Assembly (NCBI GenBank): GCA_965369605.1
Contig: CBDURE010000067.1
Span: forward strand, 1-18,445
Direction of reading: 5' to 3'
Source of the DNA: JAGGVT01 sp965369605
Lineage (GTDB): Bacteria > JAJVIF01 > JAGGVT01
DNA length: 18,445 bases
Shown here: positions 1 to 8,297 of the stretch, piece after piece
Position numbering within the stretch: the first letter of the stretch is position 1
Layout: each line of letters opens with the position of its first letter
The notes under the pieces: generated by a model
Database searches by the model: none
Seen by the model: the letters and a program-made list of their open reading frames with translations, nothing else
What the model was told of the DNA's origin: nothing
Made by a program: the position numbers and the translations under genes

Positions 1-511
1 ATTTCACCCACAAATCACAAAAAGACGTGATGTGTGGGCGGCACCCGAGGTTTTTTTATTCGAGACCTTCTGTTGTTTTGTTACACTCAGTAATGAACAC
101 AGACGAATTTAAAGTCCCTTCTTTTCCAATGAATCTATCATATTCCCCTAAGATACAAATGCAGAGAATATATAAATGTCGAAAGTCGAGAGGATGCCCG
201 CACCACAAATTTACTGGATGTTTTCCGTTTTAATTGGTTCTAAGACACATTCCTTGCCGCATCCCCGCTTGCTGTGTCCCTGCCTGACTACGATAAAACG
301 CCAAACGCAGCATTAAACCATTTGCAAAATAGTCTTACATATAATATATGTAGTATGCCGTGCATGTGATATACTATTAAAAGAATTATGCTCGTTTCTA
401 TTTTTCGGGCAAAGAATGTCATCGAATTATATTAGACTACTCTGACTGTTTTTTTTGTGTCAGTTAAGGTGGTTTATGTATTTTTTTCTTTATTTATCGG
501 AGGTATTAATC
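1..511. other. Non-coding leader region, no convincing gene
   Basis: I find no reading frame here with a credible protein; a 68-codon frame at 27-233 has no SD and no family resemblance. The only regulatory signal I would point to is an extended -10 box, TGATATACT at 367-375, which would give a leader of about 130 nt for the lipoprotein gene starting at 512. No good -35 accompanies it. A second AT-rich stretch at 340-350 (TATAAT) also lacks a properly spaced -35. Confidence 0.4.
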
Positions 512-2107
512 ATGAGGTTCTTGAAGGTATTCGTTCTTTTAGCGGCTGTACTGATAATGTTCGGTTGCTCAAGCTCGGGGGATTCTCCTGTGTCAACCAA
601 TCATGACGGCGCGGGAATTGATCTGGTTTCAGTTTTTGATCCTGAAACTGCATGTAACGTCTCGACGGATGAGACCGGTTGGCAAACCGCATTTACCGGC
701 CAGCTTGTTCCTGATGGCCAGGGCGGATTCAACGTTGTTGAAAACCGTGACCCGATGGCAAATATCAATGCGACATCATTCATTCTTGGTGCTGGCGCTT
801 TCACCGTTGATATCCTCGGTGTGGTGGACAACCTGTTTGAAATCGATCTTACAATCGAAAATCCAACCAGCTGGATGGTTTACGATGTTCGCATCATTTT
901 TAACAACATTGGCGCAAGCAAAGTTCAAAATCCGGACAGCTACACAACGCTGTACTCATCTACTATCAGCCCGTATCTTGCATTCGGGAAATCCGATCCC
1001 AACAGGATGTTCCCTGTTGGTCCGGGGGCGACTGATACACGACGGCTTTTCCTGGAGTATAACGGCGGAAATGTTGGATACGCAATCGCGGTAACTATGC
1101 CGTTTTTCTGCGAGGAACCCTATGAAATTCACAATATTAATCTGCTTGGCCAACTCAATGACGAGGATGGCGGTTGGGCGAGCCTGTCATGTGTCGTTGA
1201 GGATCACCAGTGGGATCTTGAAGTTATTGGCGCTGACCTGACACTTTTTGTTGGTACACCCAAATACATGGTTACGGATCCTGAGCATCCTGATAATTTC
1301 GAGGTTTATTTCGAGAATGAACTTCTTGCGGAAGGTGGAATATCATACCCGACCTGGATTGGGGCTAAATCATACGGTTCACCGCTGTGGTGCTATAATT
1401 TAGTTCAAATTCCCGTTGAGGGTGGGGTTGATCCGCCATTAGTTACAATTACAACTCCGTCTGAGGATCCATTCACAACATCTAATCGCTTCACAACAAT
1501 TGCCGGAACTATAGAAAATTTCGATGGTGACGAGGCGACAATTGAAGTAAACGGTGACCCGCAGGTTATCGCTGTCAGCAGCGGAACATTCAATGATGAA
1601 GTTGTTTTGTTGGTGGGTGACAATATAGTAAAGGTTATCGCTGAAGGCCCGGGCGGAATTGGCGTTGACTCCGTTACAATCAACTGTACAGCGATGAGCG
1701 CAAATCTCTGGGTGCGACTGACATGGGACCAGAATAATACTGATGTTGACCTCTACACAACCGAGCCGGCCGGATTTACCTGCTGGTATGCAGACAAGGT
1801 CAGCCCGGACACCGGCGCACGGCTGGATCTTGATGATGTTTCAGGTTACGGTCCTGAGCATTATTACCTGTCGGTGGATGAGGGACATACACTGATTCCC
1901 GGAACTTATGAAATCGATGTCCATTACTATTCCGATCATGGAACAGGCTTGGCTGTGGTTTCAAACGTCCTTATTTACAAGGATGATGTGTATTTCGGCG
2001 AGTGGTCACATATCCAAGCAACAAGCAGACCCGGGGAGGCTGGTCCGTCAAATCGTAGAACCGGTAAAGTATCATGGTGGGATAATGTAGCGGATATTGA
2101 CATGTAG
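512..2107 (+). CDS. Outer-membrane lipoprotein with Ig-like and DUF2135 (YfaP-like) domains, copy 1
   Basis: Exported lipoprotein of 531 aa, function unknown. The start at 512 is chosen because GGAGGT lies at 499-504, 7 nt upstream, and because it gives a clean type II signal peptide (MRFLKVF, then a hydrophobic core) with lipid Cys19 followed by Ser, which favours outer-membrane sorting. An upstream in-frame start at 455 would add 19 unsupported residues. Residues 20-305 are a beta-rich region I cannot name. From about 308 there is an Ig-like segment (starts PPLVTITTP, contains VNGDPQ) of the kind seen in glucodextranase-B-type domains. Residues 399-520 match the DUF2135/YfaP pattern: LTWDQNNTDVDLY, GYGPEHYYL and YEIDVHYYSDHG. 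The next gene is a full-length paralogue of exactly the same length. A strong terminator follows. A surface or adhesive role is only inference. Confidence 0.85.
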   Translation: MRFLKVFVLLAAVLIMFGCSSSGDSPVSTNHDGAGIDLVSVFDPETACNVSTDETGWQTAFTGQLVPDGQGGFNVVENRDPMANINATSFILGAGAFTVDILGVVDNLFEIDLTIENPTSWMVYDVRIIFNNIGASKVQNPDSYTTLYSSTISPYLAFGKSDPNRMFPVGPGATDTRRLFLEYNGGNVGYAIAVTMPFFCEEPYEIHNINLLGQLNDEDGGWASLSCVVEDHQWDLEVIGADLTLFVGTPKYMVTDPEHPDNFEVYFENELLAEGGISYPTWIGAKSYGSPLWCYNLVQIPVEGGVDPPLVTITTPSEDPFTTSNRFTTIAGTIENFDGDEATIEVNGDPQVIAVSSGTFNDEVVLLVGDNIVKVIAEGPGGIGVDSVTINCTAMSANLWVRLTWDQNNTDVDLYTTEPAGFTCWYADKVSPDTGARLDLDDVSGYGPEHYYLSVDEGHTLIPGTYEIDVHYYSDHGTGLAVVSNVLIYKDDVYFGEWSHIQATSRPGEAGPSNRRTGKVSWWDNVADIDM

Positions 2108-2180
2108 TTTTAATACGGTTTAGTTTAAAAGAATCTCATTTCTGATATGCAATCTCTTTTGCATCTCACACGAATATATG

Positions 2181-2232
2181 CAACACCTGCCCACCTCATG
2201 GTGGGTGGGTGTTGTTTAATCCTTTTTTAGTT
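2181..2232 (+). terminator. Rho-independent terminator between the paralogous lipoproteins
   Basis: A 15-bp stem (left arm 2181-2195, right arm 2200-2214) with two central T-G wobbles and a TCAT loop, followed by a T-rich tract (TTTAATCCTTTTTT). It lies 73 nt after the stop of the first lipoprotein gene and ends about 50 nt before the start of the second, so the second gene probably has its own promoter or depends on read-through. Confidence 0.8.
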
Positions 2233-2282
2233 TGCAATTTATCAGGTATTCTGAAAAAAAATCTTTTCCCGGAGGCATTATC

Positions 2283-3878
2283 ATGAAATACCTGCAGGGA
2301 TTAGTGTTAGTTTGCGCTTTGTTCATTATCGCCGGATGTTCAAGTTCGGATAAATCACCCGCGACACCGTCCGGTGTGGATAATGTGGATATCTCAACCG
2401 CGTTCAATCCTGATTGCATTGCTGATTTCCGAATGGATGATACCAACTGGAAACCCGCTTTCACCGGACACTTCATCCCGGATTCATCAGGCGGATTCGA
2501 ACTTGTAGAGGACATACAGGCGAAAGCCAATATCGATGTAACATCTCTCATTCTTGGCGCCGGCGCGTTCAGCTATGAGATAACCAACATCAATGGCAAT
2601 GAGTTTGAAATCGAACTGACAATTGAAAACCCCACGAGCATGATTGCATACGATGTCAGATTGATTTTCAATGACATCGGCCCAAGCAAAATTATAAATC
2701 CGGACAGCTACACAAAACTTTTCTCACAACAGATAAGCCCGTATTTCTGCTTCGGTAAATCCGACCCCGACAGGATGTTTCCGATTGGACCCGGTGTCAG
2801 CGATTCACGGAACATGTTCCTTGAATACAACGGCGGGTATCCGGGATTCACAATCGCTATCAGCATGCCTGATGTTTGCGAGGAACCGTTTGAAATTGCG
2901 AATCCAGCCGTTATCGGCCAATTGAATGACATTGATGGCGGATGGGCTAATATCTTTTGTAATGTTCTCGACCACCAGATCGACATCGAATATGTCGGTG
3001 CGGATTTAAGCCTTTTCACCGGCGATTACGAGCTGTTAATCGCTGACCCGTACGACCCCGATAAATTCGAGGTCTATTTCGAGAATGACCTTCTTGCTCC
3101 CGCTGGAATTTATCCCACATGGATTGCGGCGAAATCTCTGGGTTCACCGCTTTTATGCTACAACCTTGTTCAAATCGAAGTGGATGGCGGACTTGATCCG
3201 CCGGTCGTTACAATAACCTATCCCGATGAGGACCCGTTTGACACTCCCGCAAGGTATGTTGATATTATTGGAACGATTGACAATTTCACAGGAAGCGAAG
3301 CGACAATGGAGGTCAACGGCAATCCGCAAACGATTGGCGTTTTCATGAACACTTTCGATGAAGTAGCTGTTCTGCAAGCCGGTGAGAATTTCATCAAAGT
3401 CTCCGCGGAAGGTCCCGGTGGAATAGGCTCCGACACAATCACAATTAATTCCTCCGCTGAAGCAGCGGATATCTGGGTGCAGTTGACTTGGGACAAGGAC
3501 GACACCGATGTCGATTTGTATATAACCGAACCGGGACCAAGTAATTTTACATTATGGTACATGGAGGAAGTCAGCCCCGACACTGGAGCGGAAATCGATG
3601 TCGATGACATTGACGGCTACGGTCCTGAGCATTACTACCTGTCAGTTAATCAGGGGCACATTTTATATACAGGCATTTATGAAGTTGATGTGCATTACTA
3701 TTCAGACCACGGCAATGGTCCCACCACCGCGAAAATAATAGTCTATAAGGGCGGCGCGTATTTTGGCGAATGGACTCATTACATGGATTATAGCGATTCT
3801 ATTGAGGACGGTCCCGAAAATCGCAGAACAGGCTTGCAGTCATGGTGGGACAGCGTGGTTGATATCGAGATAATTTAG
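2283..3878 (+). CDS. Outer-membrane lipoprotein with Ig-like and DUF2135 (YfaP-like) domains, copy 2
   Basis: Tandem paralogue of the preceding gene, also 531 aa and colinear along its whole length. The start at 2283 has GGAGG at 2271-2275 with a 7-nt spacer; the hydrophobic signal ends in an I-A-G-C lipobox with Cys19 followed by Ser. Conserved blocks shared with copy 1 include NPDSYT, ISPY, FGKSDP-RMFP, GQLND-DGGWA, FEVYFEN, EGPGGIG and the C-terminal DUF2135 block (residues 396-525: LTWDKDDTDVDLY, GYGPEHYYLSV, HYYSDHG, NRRTG). The equal length hides small compensating insertions and deletions, for example one extra residue near the DUF2135 start. Divergence by eye is substantial at the N-terminus, so the duplication is not very recent. 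Function unknown; probably lipid-anchored in the outer membrane. No clear sigma70 promoter could be fixed in the short gap after the terminator. Confidence 0.85.
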   Translation: MKYLQGLVLVCALFIIAGCSSSDKSPATPSGVDNVDISTAFNPDCIADFRMDDTNWKPAFTGHFIPDSSGGFELVEDIQAKANIDVTSLILGAGAFSYEITNINGNEFEIELTIENPTSMIAYDVRLIFNDIGPSKIINPDSYTKLFSQQISPYFCFGKSDPDRMFPIGPGVSDSRNMFLEYNGGYPGFTIAISMPDVCEEPFEIANPAVIGQLNDIDGGWANIFCNVLDHQIDIEYVGADLSLFTGDYELLIADPYDPDKFEVYFENDLLAPAGIYPTWIAAKSLGSPLLCYNLVQIEVDGGLDPPVVTITYPDEDPFDTPARYVDIIGTIDNFTGSEATMEVNGNPQTIGVFMNTFDEVAVLQAGENFIKVSAEGPGGIGSDTITINSSAEAADIWVQLTWDKDDTDVDLYITEPGPSNFTLWYMEEVSPDTGAEIDVDDIDGYGPEHYYLSVNQGHILYTGIYEVDVHYYSDHGNGPTTAKIIVYKGGAYFGEWTHYMDYSDSIEDGPENRRTGLQSWWDSVVDIEII

Positions 3879-3911
3879 AAAAAGAGAGCGGATAACATAG
3901 TGTTAATGGAC

Positions 3912-3942
3912 TTCTCCAGAGGGGACTCTCCCTATTTATTCT
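3912..3942 (+). repeat. 31-nt dispersed repeat, copy A
   Basis: Begins TTCTCCAGAGGGGACT and ends TATTTATTCT. It matches the element at 6553-6583 in 30 of 31 positions, the one difference being C versus G in the small palindromic core (GGGACTCTCCC here). Partial similarity continues about 8 nt beyond the right end. The core can form a 4-bp hairpin (GGGA/TCCC). The copy lies 33 nt after the stop of the second lipoprotein gene, so it may also act in 3' end formation. Confidence 0.75.
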
Positions 3943-3970
3943 GTTTAGTTTATTAATACACTCATATAAT

Positions 3971-4001
3971 CATTGTAAGTACAATGTTTGTATTTTATAA
4001 T
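3971..4001 (+). promoter_or_regulatory. Sigma70-type promoter with overlapping inverted repeat
   Basis: TTGTAA at 3973-3978 and TATAAT at 3996-4001 are separated by exactly 17 nt. Transcription would start near 4008, a few bases before the SD (GAGGTG, 4013-4018) of the gene starting at 4026. A perfect 7-bp inverted repeat with a 2-nt centre, CATTGTA-AG-TACAATG (3971-3986), covers the -35 box and could be an operator. The promoter spacing is strong evidence; the operator is inference. Confidence 0.6.
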
Positions 4002-4025
4002 ATTCTATAGAAGAGGTGAAGGCTT

Positions 4026-6542
4026 ATGAATATTCGAAATAATCAAATTTTCAGAACAGTACTTTCGGGAATGATTATGATGTTTATAATCATTGGATGC
4101 AGCGGAAATCCAATTATGCCTGATCCCCCTCAGGTTATTTCGGTAAGCCCAAGTGAGGGTGTTGAGAATTCACAAGTCACATTTACGGCTGAAACCACAG
4201 GAGGCTCGGTCGCTGACTGGTTATGGGACTTTGCCGATGCTGCATCGCCGGCAACATCAACCGAATCTCAACCGACTGTAACTCTGGGCGATAACGGCAG
4301 CTATGATTGCTCCGTCACTGTGAGCAATGAAGATGGTGAGGACACCCTGAGTTTTACTCTCACTATAACAGAAGACATACCTCAGGTTGTTTCGGTAAAT
4401 CCAGGTGAGGGTGTTGAGAATTCACAAGTAACATTTTCGGCTGAAACTACGGGTACGGTAACCGACTGGTTATGGGACTTTGCCGATGCTGCATCGCCGT
4501 CAACATCAACCGAACCGCAACCGACCGTAACTCTGAGCGACAAAGGCAGCTATGATTGCTCCGTTGCTGTAAGCAATGAAAATGGTGAAGACACCCTTAA
4601 TTTCACTCTCAATATAACAGAAGAAGTACTTAAGGTTGTTTCAGTAAACCCAGGTGAGGGTGTAGAGTATACAGAAGTTATATTTACGGCTGATGTCACA
4701 GGTGGCATTGTCAAAGATATTAAATGGGCTTTTGATGATGCTGCATCACCGTCATCATCAACTAAATGGCAACCGACCGTAACTCTGGGCAGCAAGGGCA
4801 GCTATGATTGCTCAGTTACAGTAAGAAATGACCAAGATGAAGACACCCTTAATTTTACTCTAACCGTAGACCATCCCGATGAGTGCTACCCTGCCCCTGC
4901 AATTACTACTACAGAGATTCCGGTCGCAACCGCAGGCGTGCCATATCACTTTCGCTTTAGTGCGACCGATGGTCATGGCGAGCTGACCTGGTCTCTAACT
5001 GAAGAATCCGTCCTGCCATCCGATTTGAGTTTCAACCCTTATGGCCATGGCCTTCTTACAGGAGTGCCATTTGAATCCGGTGATTTCCCGCTTACTGTAA
5101 AGGTCGCGGATTCCTGCTTCGAAGTACCTCAGATGGACTCTGTTTCTTTTACGTTTACAGTATTGCCTGATCCGGGACCGGCTCCTGGCAGTAACTGGAA
5201 ATGGGCAAAAACATGGGGCGGACTTGACCATGATTATGCTTATTCTGTAGCTGCTGATGATTCCGGCAATGTGTATGTTACAGGCAGTTACAACGATACA
5301 GCGGAGTTTAATCCTGATGGCGGCGGTGAACAAACATCCATCGAGGACGAAGATGCGTACCTTGCTAAATACGACTCGGATGGCAACTGGCAGTGGGCTA
5401 AAACATGGGGCGGTACAAGTAATGTTAGTGGTCGTTCTGTTGTTGCAGACAATCAAGGTAATGTATATGTTGTAGGTAAGTTTGTTGGTACAGTAGATTT
5501 TAATCCCGATGGCGGGGGCACTGAAGACAGTGGAAGTACATACCTTAGTAAATTCGACTCGAACGGTAACTGGCTGTGGACTAAAACATGGGAAGGAGGT
5601 GGCTGGAAAGATGTTTATTCTGTTGTCACTGACAATAATAGTAATGTGTATGTTACAGGTTATTTCACAGCCGGCGCAATTTTAGATCCTGATGGAGTTA
5701 GCAGCCAATATTGCAGAGGAGAGAAGGATGTTTACCTGAGCAAGTTCGATTCCGACGGTAACTGGCAGTGGGCCAAAACGTGGGGTGGTAGTGATGAGGA
5801 TATCGGTTATTCTGTCGCGGTGGATAATCCCGGCGATATTTATGTCACGGGTAGATTCGAACATACGGTTGAGTTTAATCCCGATGGCGGTGGTGAGCAG
5901 ACCGCTTACGGGAGTGGTGCATTCCTGAGTAAATTCGATTCCGAGGGCAACTGGTTTTGGTCTAAAACATGGGAATCTTCTAGAGGCTATTCAGTTGCTA
6001 CAGATGATTCCGGCAATGTATATGTCACCGGCACTTTCGGCGGAACAACTGACTTCAATCCGGATGGCGGCGATGAGCAATCCGATAAAGGCTGGGGCTC
6101 GCTTTTCATTAGCAAATTCGACACCGATGGTAACTACTACTGGGCAAGAACATGGGGGAGTGGTAGTATGCATTGGGGCATTTTGAGCCGCTCAGTTGCA
6201 ACCGGCATTGATGGCAGTGTTTACGTTACAGGTTGGATTCCGGGCCCTTGTGAGTTTGATCCAAATGGCGGTGGTGAACTAGGTGGATTTGGTCATGCAT
6301 ATCTGAGTAAATTCGACTCTGATGGCAACTGGCACTGGGCAGAAACCTGGGGACAAGTGTATTTTCTTGATTATGAATCATTCTCGGTCGCTGCCGATAA
6401 TTCTGGAAATGTTTATGTTATCGGTAGTTTTGGTGGCTCTTTATCTTTTAACCTTATATGTGAGTTTAATCCTGCTGGCGGTGGCGCGCAAATCTCCAAA
6501 GGTAATATAGACTCATACCTTACGAAGTTCCACGATGATTGA
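4026..6542 (+). CDS. Lipoprotein with three PKD repeats, Ig-like domain and seven-bladed beta-propeller
   Basis: Surface lipoprotein of 838 aa. The start at 4026 has GAGGTG 7 nt upstream; the signal peptide ends I-I-G-C with lipid Cys25 followed by Ser. PKD domains begin near residues 36, 120 and 203 (blocks S-V-P-EGV, WDFADAASP, GSYDCSV); repeats 1 and 2 are nearly identical. Residues 293-385 look like a putative Ig/cadherin-like (He_PIG) domain (ATAGVPYHFRF, GELTWSL, LTGVP). From residue 390 to the end come seven repeats of about 64 aa with the pattern NW-WAKTWGG, YSVA-D-SGNVYVTG, FNPDGGGEQ, YLSKFDSDG. This is an SBBP/Kelch-like repeat, and the count equals a complete seven-bladed propeller. 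The last blade carries a short insertion (GSLSFNLICEFNPAGGG). It lacks a recognisable sorting tail. Binding of a polymer or cell surface is inference. A 31-nt repeat flanks the gene on both sides. Confidence 0.88.
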   Translation: MNIRNNQIFRTVLSGMIMMFIIIGCSGNPIMPDPPQVISVSPSEGVENSQVTFTAETTGGSVADWLWDFADAASPATSTESQPTVTLGDNGSYDCSVTVSNEDGEDTLSFTLTITEDIPQVVSVNPGEGVENSQVTFSAETTGTVTDWLWDFADAASPSTSTEPQPTVTLSDKGSYDCSVAVSNENGEDTLNFTLNITEEVLKVVSVNPGEGVEYTEVIFTADVTGGIVKDIKWAFDDAASPSSSTKWQPTVTLGSKGSYDCSVTVRNDQDEDTLNFTLTVDHPDECYPAPAITTTEIPVATAGVPYHFRFSATDGHGELTWSLTEESVLPSDLSFNPYGHGLLTGVPFESGDFPLTVKVADSCFEVPQMDSVSFTFTVLPDPGPAPGSNWKWAKTWGGLDHDYAYSVAADDSGNVYVTGSYNDTAEFNPDGGGEQTSIEDEDAYLAKYDSDGNWQWAKTWGGTSNVSGRSVVADNQGNVYVVGKFVGTVDFNPDGGGTEDSGSTYLSKFDSNGNWLWTKTWEGGGWKDVYSVVTDNNSNVYVTGYFTAGAILDPDGVSSQYCRGEKDVYLSKFDSDGNWQWAKTWGGSDEDIGYSVAVDNPGDIYVTGRFEHTVEFNPDGGGEQTAYGSGAFLSKFDSEGNWFWSKTWESSRGYSVATDDSGNVYVTGTFGGTTDFNPDGGDEQSDKGWGSLFISKFDTDGNYYWARTWGSGSMHWGILSRSVATGIDGSVYVTGWIPGPCEFDPNGGGELGGFGHAYLSKFDSDGNWHWAETWGQVYFLDYESFSVAADNSGNVYVIGSFGGSLSFNLICEFNPAGGGAQISKGNIDSYLTKFHDD
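4131..4870 (+). repeat. Three tandem PKD-coding repeats
   Basis: Units begin at about 4131, 4383 and 4632, so the periods are 252 and 249 nt. Units 1 and 2 are close to identical at nucleotide level over long stretches, including silent positions (for example TTATGGGACTTTGCCGATGC in both), while unit 3 has diverged. This points to recent duplication or gene conversion inside the gene. Confidence 0.75.
5193..6539 (+). repeat. Seven propeller-blade coding repeats
   Basis: Seven in-frame repeats of about 180-210 nt, each starting at an Asn-Trp or Asn-Tyr codon pair followed by the W-W-K-TW block. DNA similarity is highest over the segment encoding KFDSDGNW. The count of seven supports a closed propeller rather than an arbitrary tandem array. 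Confidence 0.8.
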
Positions 6543-6552
6543 TTCAGCATAA

Positions 6553-6583
6553 TTCTCCAGAGGGGACTGTCCCTATTTATTCT
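6553..6583 (+). repeat. 31-nt dispersed repeat, copy B, between convergent genes
   Basis: Same element as at 3912-3942 with one mismatch; here the core is GGGACTGTCCC, an almost perfect palindrome. It fills the 39-nt gap between two convergent stop codons and overlaps the last bases of the esterase gene. Its position fits a bidirectional terminator, but the stem is short, so a REP-like mobile repeat is an equally good reading. Confidence 0.75.
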
Positions 6584-7502
6584 ATTTATTTGAAAAGAAC
6601 TTCCAGATTTCCTCTGCGGCATCAATATCCCTGCAATGGCCGGGTTGATAACTGATTATTTTCTTGTAACGTGATGGCAGCCGATGTTTGCCGCCTTTTA
6701 TTGTATATAGGACAACCTCTGTGCCCTGTTTCCCCTGGGAATATGTGGTTTTAATGACAGTTGTGCCGTCGTCCGCGGCTATGTCAGGCAATTGCTCGAT
6801 AGTGGGAACTCTGTTGCATCTATTGTGCTTTACCCATAAATCAACAAGTTCGAGGGTCTCCATAATCCATTGTTTATTACCGGGACTGCTTTTAAATGGA
6901 ACAATATTATCTTTTGTGCCATGCATCAACAGGATTGAAATAGGTTCAGCGGGTGGAAAGTTCGCCTTGAATTGCTTATAACAGCCACCTGAAACAGAAG
7001 CAACAGCAGCAAAAATATTTGAGCACTTCACTGCAAGCCCAATGGTAAAGAAACCGCCAACAGAATGACCTATCGCGTAAATGCGGGATTCATCAACAGC
7101 GTACTCCGAGATAAGATGTTTTACGAGTATCTTCACAAATCTGACATCGTCCGGCTGTCGTTTATTATTATTTGCCAGATTCCATGTTTTATTAATGCCG
7201 TATGGATAGATGACAATAAAACCCTCACGGTCCGCGATATCGCTGAAACCGGTTTTTTCGCTAAGCTTACCTGTTCCACCATTGCCATGAAAACAAAGAA
7301 GAAGCGGGTAGATTTCCTTTGAATTATAATCCGCGGGGAGGTGTACAATAAACTTCCTTTCAAAGGAAGCAACTGTAGTCTTGTACAAAGTGCTTTTACC
7401 TGATTTAGGATGCGTTCCCGTATAGCGTTGCGCTGAAACAGTTGGGCTGATTGTTAATCCGAAAATAAATATTAATACGATTGGCAGGAGTTTTCTAAAC
7501 AT
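6582..7502 (-). CDS. Secreted alpha/beta-hydrolase, LpqC/poly(3-hydroxybutyrate) depolymerase-like esterase
   Basis: Exported esterase of 306 aa. The start at 7502 has GGAGG at 7508-7512. A signal peptide (about residues 1-24, ending V-S-A before QRY) sends it to the periplasm or outside. The fold is the alpha/beta-hydrolase of the LpqC/PHB-depolymerase group (also feruloyl and acetylxylan esterases). The oxyanion block is FHGNGGTG (71-78) and the nucleophile elbow is GHSVGG with Ser147. The acid is probably Asp198 in MHGTKD, and the base His273 in GGKHRLP. All triad residues are present, so it should be active, but the substrate (polyester, esterified polysaccharide or other ester) cannot be told. 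It lacks the C-terminal substrate-binding domains of true extracellular PHB depolymerases. It is preceded by the methyltransferase gene on the same strand, 87 nt away. Confidence 0.82.
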   Translation of the reverse strand: MFRKLLPIVLIFIFGLTISPTVSAQRYTGTHPKSGKSTLYKTTVASFERKFIVHLPADYNSKEIYPLLLCFHGNGGTGKLSEKTGFSDIADREGFIVIYPYGINKTWNLANNNKRQPDDVRFVKILVKHLISEYAVDESRIYAIGHSVGGFFTIGLAVKCSNIFAAVASVSGGCYKQFKANFPPAEPISILLMHGTKDNIVPFKSSPGNKQWIMETLELVDLWVKHNRCNRVPTIEQLPDIAADDGTTVIKTTYSQGKQGTEVVLYTIKGGKHRLPSRYKKIISYQPGHCRDIDAAEEIWKFFSNK

Positions 7503-7589
7503 AAAAACCTCCGGAATTTGTTATTATCATCATCAAAAACAACCACGGTGTCAGCTATAGTAACAGCCATCTTAGCACATGTCTGCCGG

Positions 7590-8126
7590 TCAGCAGCCGC
7601 TTGCCCACATAATCTGCCCCTGTTTAATAAGGCGATTGGAGACGCTGCTAAATCCGCTTTTCAAAAGCATTTGTTTTAATTCATGCGGCTCGAAATAATC
7701 CTCGTTCCATAATTCCTGTGCAAGCGAACCTTTGGGGAATTCGACAACTATTATCCTGCCGCCGGGCCTGAGAATTCGATTTGACTCACGCAGTACCGCA
7801 TCGGGGTTTGCCATCTCGTGCAATGCCCACACGATTACCACACCGTCCGCGGATTCGTCCGCCGCGAAATCCATGTTGCCCGCATCACAGCAAATGCATC
7901 GAAAACGTCTCCCGGATGGCGTTCGTTTTTTATACGGGAAACTCTCAGTTGATATATCCACGCCGGTTACATTCTGGTGGTATTCATCTGTTAAATACTT
8001 CACCAGTTCACCTGCGCCACAGCCAAGATCAAAAACATTCCTTGCGAGTTTTAACTCTCGTCCTATCTTGCGATGAAGCGCGGGTTTAATTTTGTCGTAA
8101 AAATCTTCAGGTAAGTTGTTTTTCAT
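7590..8126 (-). CDS. Class I SAM-dependent methyltransferase (Methyltransf_11/25 type)
   Basis: Small cytosolic methyltransferase of 178 aa. Motif I is VFDLGCGAGEL (about residues 31-41), the SAM-ribose acidic residue lies in GVDIS, motif II-like CCDAGNMDF follows, and the later IVWALHEMANPD and RILRPGGRIIVVEF blocks are typical of Methyltransf_11 proteins. The substrate cannot be predicted. The start at 8126 is the first Met before the domain and lacks a clear SD; TATAAT lies only 11 nt upstream, so the message may be leaderless or nearly so. It ends in WASGC. Downstream on the same strand is the secreted esterase, but the 87-nt gap and dissimilar roles do not prove a functional link. It diverges from the octaheme cytochrome gene. 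Confidence 0.8.
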   Translation of the reverse strand: MKNNLPEDFYDKIKPALHRKIGRELKLARNVFDLGCGAGELVKYLTDEYHQNVTGVDISTESFPYKKRTPSGRRFRCICCDAGNMDFAADESADGVVIVWALHEMANPDAVLRESNRILRPGGRIIVVEFPKGSLAQELWNEDYFEPHELKQMLLKSGFSSVSNRLIKQGQIMWASGC

Positions 8127-8137
8127 TACAGTGACAT

Positions 8138-8143
8138 ATTATA
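8138..8143 (-). promoter_or_regulatory. -10 box immediately upstream of the methyltransferase
   Basis: TATAAT on the minus strand, 11 nt before the ATG, with no good -35 at 16-18 nt. If used, transcription would begin only about 4 nt before the start codon, consistent with the missing SD. Confidence 0.35.
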
Positions 8144-8189
8144 GCAAAACGCCATCGGAATCCGACACCGCCTGAATGCGATTTAATGC

Positions 8190-8218
8190 TTGAGTTTTTC
8201 CCAGTATGATGTTATAAA
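8190..8218 (+). promoter_or_regulatory. Sigma70-type promoter for the octaheme cytochrome
   Basis: TTGAGT at 8190-8195 and TATAAA at 8213-8218 are spaced by 17 nt. This predicts a start near 8225 and a leader of about 70 nt before the cytochrome ATG at 8298. Confidence 0.55.
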
Positions 8219-8297
8219 AGTCAGGTTCTAAAATGCAATTTGGTATGAATATGATCTCTTACCAATACTAAATGAATCCTTCCGACCGGAGTTTACT

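Noticed and set aside
27..233. 68-codon frame at the left edge of the window
   Set aside because: No SD, no signal or family pattern, and an odd composition; treated as chance.
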